64,000 nt of DNA, from positions 1-64,000 of the forward strand of contig JAGDZO010000033.1 of assembly GCA_049115815.1 (NCBI GenBank), written 5' to 3'. This DNA is from Marinoscillum sp049115815 (GTDB lineage: Bacteria > Bacteroidota > Bacteroidia > Cytophagales > Cyclobacteriaceae). A program made the translations under genes and the position numbers. Below are positions 62,592 to 64,000 of the stretch, piece after piece; the stretch's first letter is position 1, and each line of letters opens with the position of its first letter. Under the pieces are notes generated by a model that saw only the letters and a list, made by a program, of their open reading frames with translations, made no database searches and was not told the origin of the DNA.

Positions 62592-63509
62592 TTAGAAGTA
62601 TCTCGGGGTAACGATTTTGGATCTAGAGTAGACAAATCGATAGTTCAGCATAATCTCGTGCGAACCGCTTGAAACCTGCCTAAGACTGCTCAGGGTGTAG
62701 TCAAATGCATATCCCACTGAAAGGGCTTGCGAAATTTGTAGGTTTAGAAATATGCTCAATGCGTCTAAAGACCTATAAGAAAGCCCAATCCACACTTTTT
62801 CGTCCAAAATCAAGGAAGCATTCATATCTATTTCCAAAGGGGCTCCTCCTACTGATTTAACAAGAATACTTGGCTTGAATTTCATCAATGGAGATACGTC
62901 AAAAACATAGCCTGTGGTGAAAAAATAATGTGGGACGTCAACGGTAGTTATTTCATCGAAACTGGCCGTAGACGTACCTGTATTCCAACTGTTCTTAAGC
63001 GCGGTAGGAACTGATAGACCGGCGTAGAATCTTTGGGTATAATAATAAAGACCTAATCCGAAGTTTGGTAATATTCCGGAAGTGGTAGACTCTAGGTTTG
63101 GATCCACTATTGATAAATCACCGAAATTAACTCTAGTGTTGCGAATTCCTCCTTGAAGTCCCATAGATAATTTACCTCCTTGCACCCGAATGTTATATGC
63201 ATAGGAAAATACAAATGAGCTTTCTCTAGACACTCCAATATTATCACTAGAAAACACGGCACCAATAGCGATATTTTTGCCAGGAACTGGGGTATGAACG
63301 GACAATGTATGTGTAGTAGGTGCTCCATCCACTCCTACCCATTGAGTGCGCGACAGTGCCGTTGCGCTAATAGATTCATGACTTCCTGCATAGGCAGGAT
63401 TTAATGCCAATCCATTGAACATGTATTGGGTGAACATCGCTCTTTGCTGGGCTCCTACCCAAAAAGAAATCAATGATAATATTAAAACAGTAATAAATTT
63501 CCTTGTCAT
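62592..63509 (-). CDS. PorP/SprF family T9SS membrane protein, second copy
   Basis: This 305-residue protein has a signal peptide (MTRKFITVLILSLISFWVGAQQ), followed by 'FTQYMFNGLALNPAYAGSHESISATALSRTQWVGVDGAPTTHTLSVH', the PorP/SprF signature. Barrel strands fill the rest ('FSYAYNIRVQGGKLSMGLQGGIRN', 'FGLGLYYYTQRFYAGLSVP', 'LSVGYAFDYTL'). It lies downstream of the CHU_C gene at the right edge (gap 104 bases), in the same order as the left-edge pair. It is convergent with the regulator (26-base gap). It differs a lot from the left copy, so this is an old duplication. Confidence 0.9.
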   Translation of the reverse strand: MTRKFITVLILSLISFWVGAQQRAMFTQYMFNGLALNPAYAGSHESISATALSRTQWVGVDGAPTTHTLSVHTPVPGKNIAIGAVFSSDNIGVSRESSFVFSYAYNIRVQGGKLSMGLQGGIRNTRVNFGDLSIVDPNLESTTSGILPNFGLGLYYYTQRFYAGLSVPTALKNSWNTGTSTASFDEITTVDVPHYFFTTGYVFDVSPLMKFKPSILVKSVGGAPLEIDMNASLILDEKVWIGLSYRSLDALSIFLNLQISQALSVGYAFDYTLSSLRQVSSGSHEIMLNYRFVYSRSKIVTPRYF

Positions 63510-63613
63510 AGTTATACCCCAAAGAAAGGAGTATATAGAAAGCTTAAATATTTTTATTCGTTCATTGAGTCGAAAAAGTCGATAAGATTATCAATTTGTT
63601 GCTTGTATGAAAG

Positions 63614-64000
63614 CTATCTATTGACAACTACAAAACCAGATAATGGCGCTGAACCATCTCCTAAGTCAATGAAGTAATAATATGTACCTGACGGTACTTC
63701 ATTATTGTTTCCAATTTTCAGTCCAGAATTAACCTCGGATCTCCAAACGTTATTCTGGTTATCATATCCCTTGATCTCAAAGATCTTATTCCCCCACCTG
63801 TTAAATATCTCAACTTTGTTGTTTGGATAGAGTTCAATGTCTTTGATATAAAAGAAATCATTGGTACCATCTCCATCTGGAGTAAACCCTTGCCAAGGTG
63901 TCACCGCCTGGCATATATCTGCATCTAAATAGTTCGGGGTTCCATCGGTATCACAATCATCATTATCAAGGATTCCATCACCATTCTTGTCCTCGTCAAT
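63614..64000 (-). CDS. CHU_C (type-B T9SS) protein with Ca-binding repeat, 5' part outside window
   Basis: The frame is open to base 64000, giving the last 128 residues; the start is beyond the edge. Upstream of the sorting domain is a thrombospondin type 3-like calcium-binding repeat ('DEDKNGDGILDNDDCDTDG'). Then comes a gliding motility-associated C-terminal domain: 'GFTPDGDGTNDFFYIKDIEL', 'YPNNKVEIFNRWGNKIFEIKGYDN' and 'VPSGTYYYFIDLGDGSAPLSGFVVVNR'. It is the substrate-type partner of the PorP/SprF gene 104 bases downstream. Confidence 0.9.
   Translation of the reverse strand: MDEDKNGDGILDNDDCDTDGTPNYLDADICQAVTPWQGFTPDGDGTNDFFYIKDIELYPNNKVEIFNRWGNKIFEIKGYDNQNNVWRSEVNSGLKIGNNNEVPSGTYYYFIDLGDGSAPLSGFVVVNR

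Noticed and set aside
1..64000. CRISPR array, tRNA or rRNA genes, insertion sequences
   Set aside because: No regularly spaced identical repeats with unique spacers, no cloverleaf or CCA-type end, no transposase frame and no terminal inverted repeats were seen in any gap; the gaps are short and mostly accounted for.

Overview
The window looks like a chromosomal segment of a marine Bacteroidota, most likely order Cytophagales (Reichenbachiella, Marivirga or Ekhidna type). The evidence is type IX secretion (T9SS) sorting domains, PorP/SprF proteins, many short-signal lipoproteins, a TAnnTTTG-type promoter, moderate-to-low GC, and laminarin-type glycoside hydrolases. The species call is inference. 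I see no tRNA, rRNA, CRISPR array, insertion sequence or phage module. Both window edges cut through a gene.

Left part (1-17.7 kb): the 3' part of a giant Cys-repeat surface protein with a type-B T9SS (CHU_C) end is followed by its PorP/SprF partner. Next come small housekeeping genes (holin-like membrane protein, DinB-fold protein, gamma carbonic anhydrase, YceI lipoprotein). Then follows a tight run miaB - sigma-54 activator - lptE - Lys/Ala-rich protein - secG, and then groES-groEL. The groES leader holds a good -24/-12 (sigma-54) promoter preceded by a cluster of TGTCA/TGACA palindromes. A related palindrome sits in front of miaB, the first gene of the run that encodes the sigma-54 activator, which suggests a local stress circuit. 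An S4 RNA-binding protein, an unknown helical protein and a TlpA-like thioredoxin lipoprotein complete this part.

Middle (18-34.5 kb): a lipoprotein plus DUF5723-like barrel pair, a YfiT-like protein, metG, an M61 peptidase and an M2 (ACE-like) peptidase in convergent orientation, an SDR of the dienoyl-CoA reductase type, a split YeeE/YedE sulfur transporter, a di-haem cytochrome with its parallel beta-helix partner, and an ABC1 kinase with a TetR-type regulator.

34.7-48.7 kb is one minus-strand gene of about 4,680 codons. It encodes a mosaic surface protein: coiled coil, beta-helix-like region, CBM-like repeats, five copies of a [Trp-rich cap + plant-type LRR + Ig-like] supermodule, an FG-GAP/ASPIC propeller, Cna-like domains and a type-A T9SS signal. 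It is the most unusual object in the window.

Right part (49-62.6 kb): a compact beta-glucan (probably laminarin) utilisation cluster on the minus strand (clan GH-A enzyme, GH149-like beta-1,3-glucan phosphorylase, lipoprotein GH17, lipoprotein GH30, MFS sugar symporter, cytoplasmic GH17). No SusC/SusD pair is present. A membrane-spanning propeller / Y_Y_Y / LuxR-type HTH regulator is divergent from it. The window ends with a second CHU_C protein + PorP/SprF pair, mirroring the left edge.
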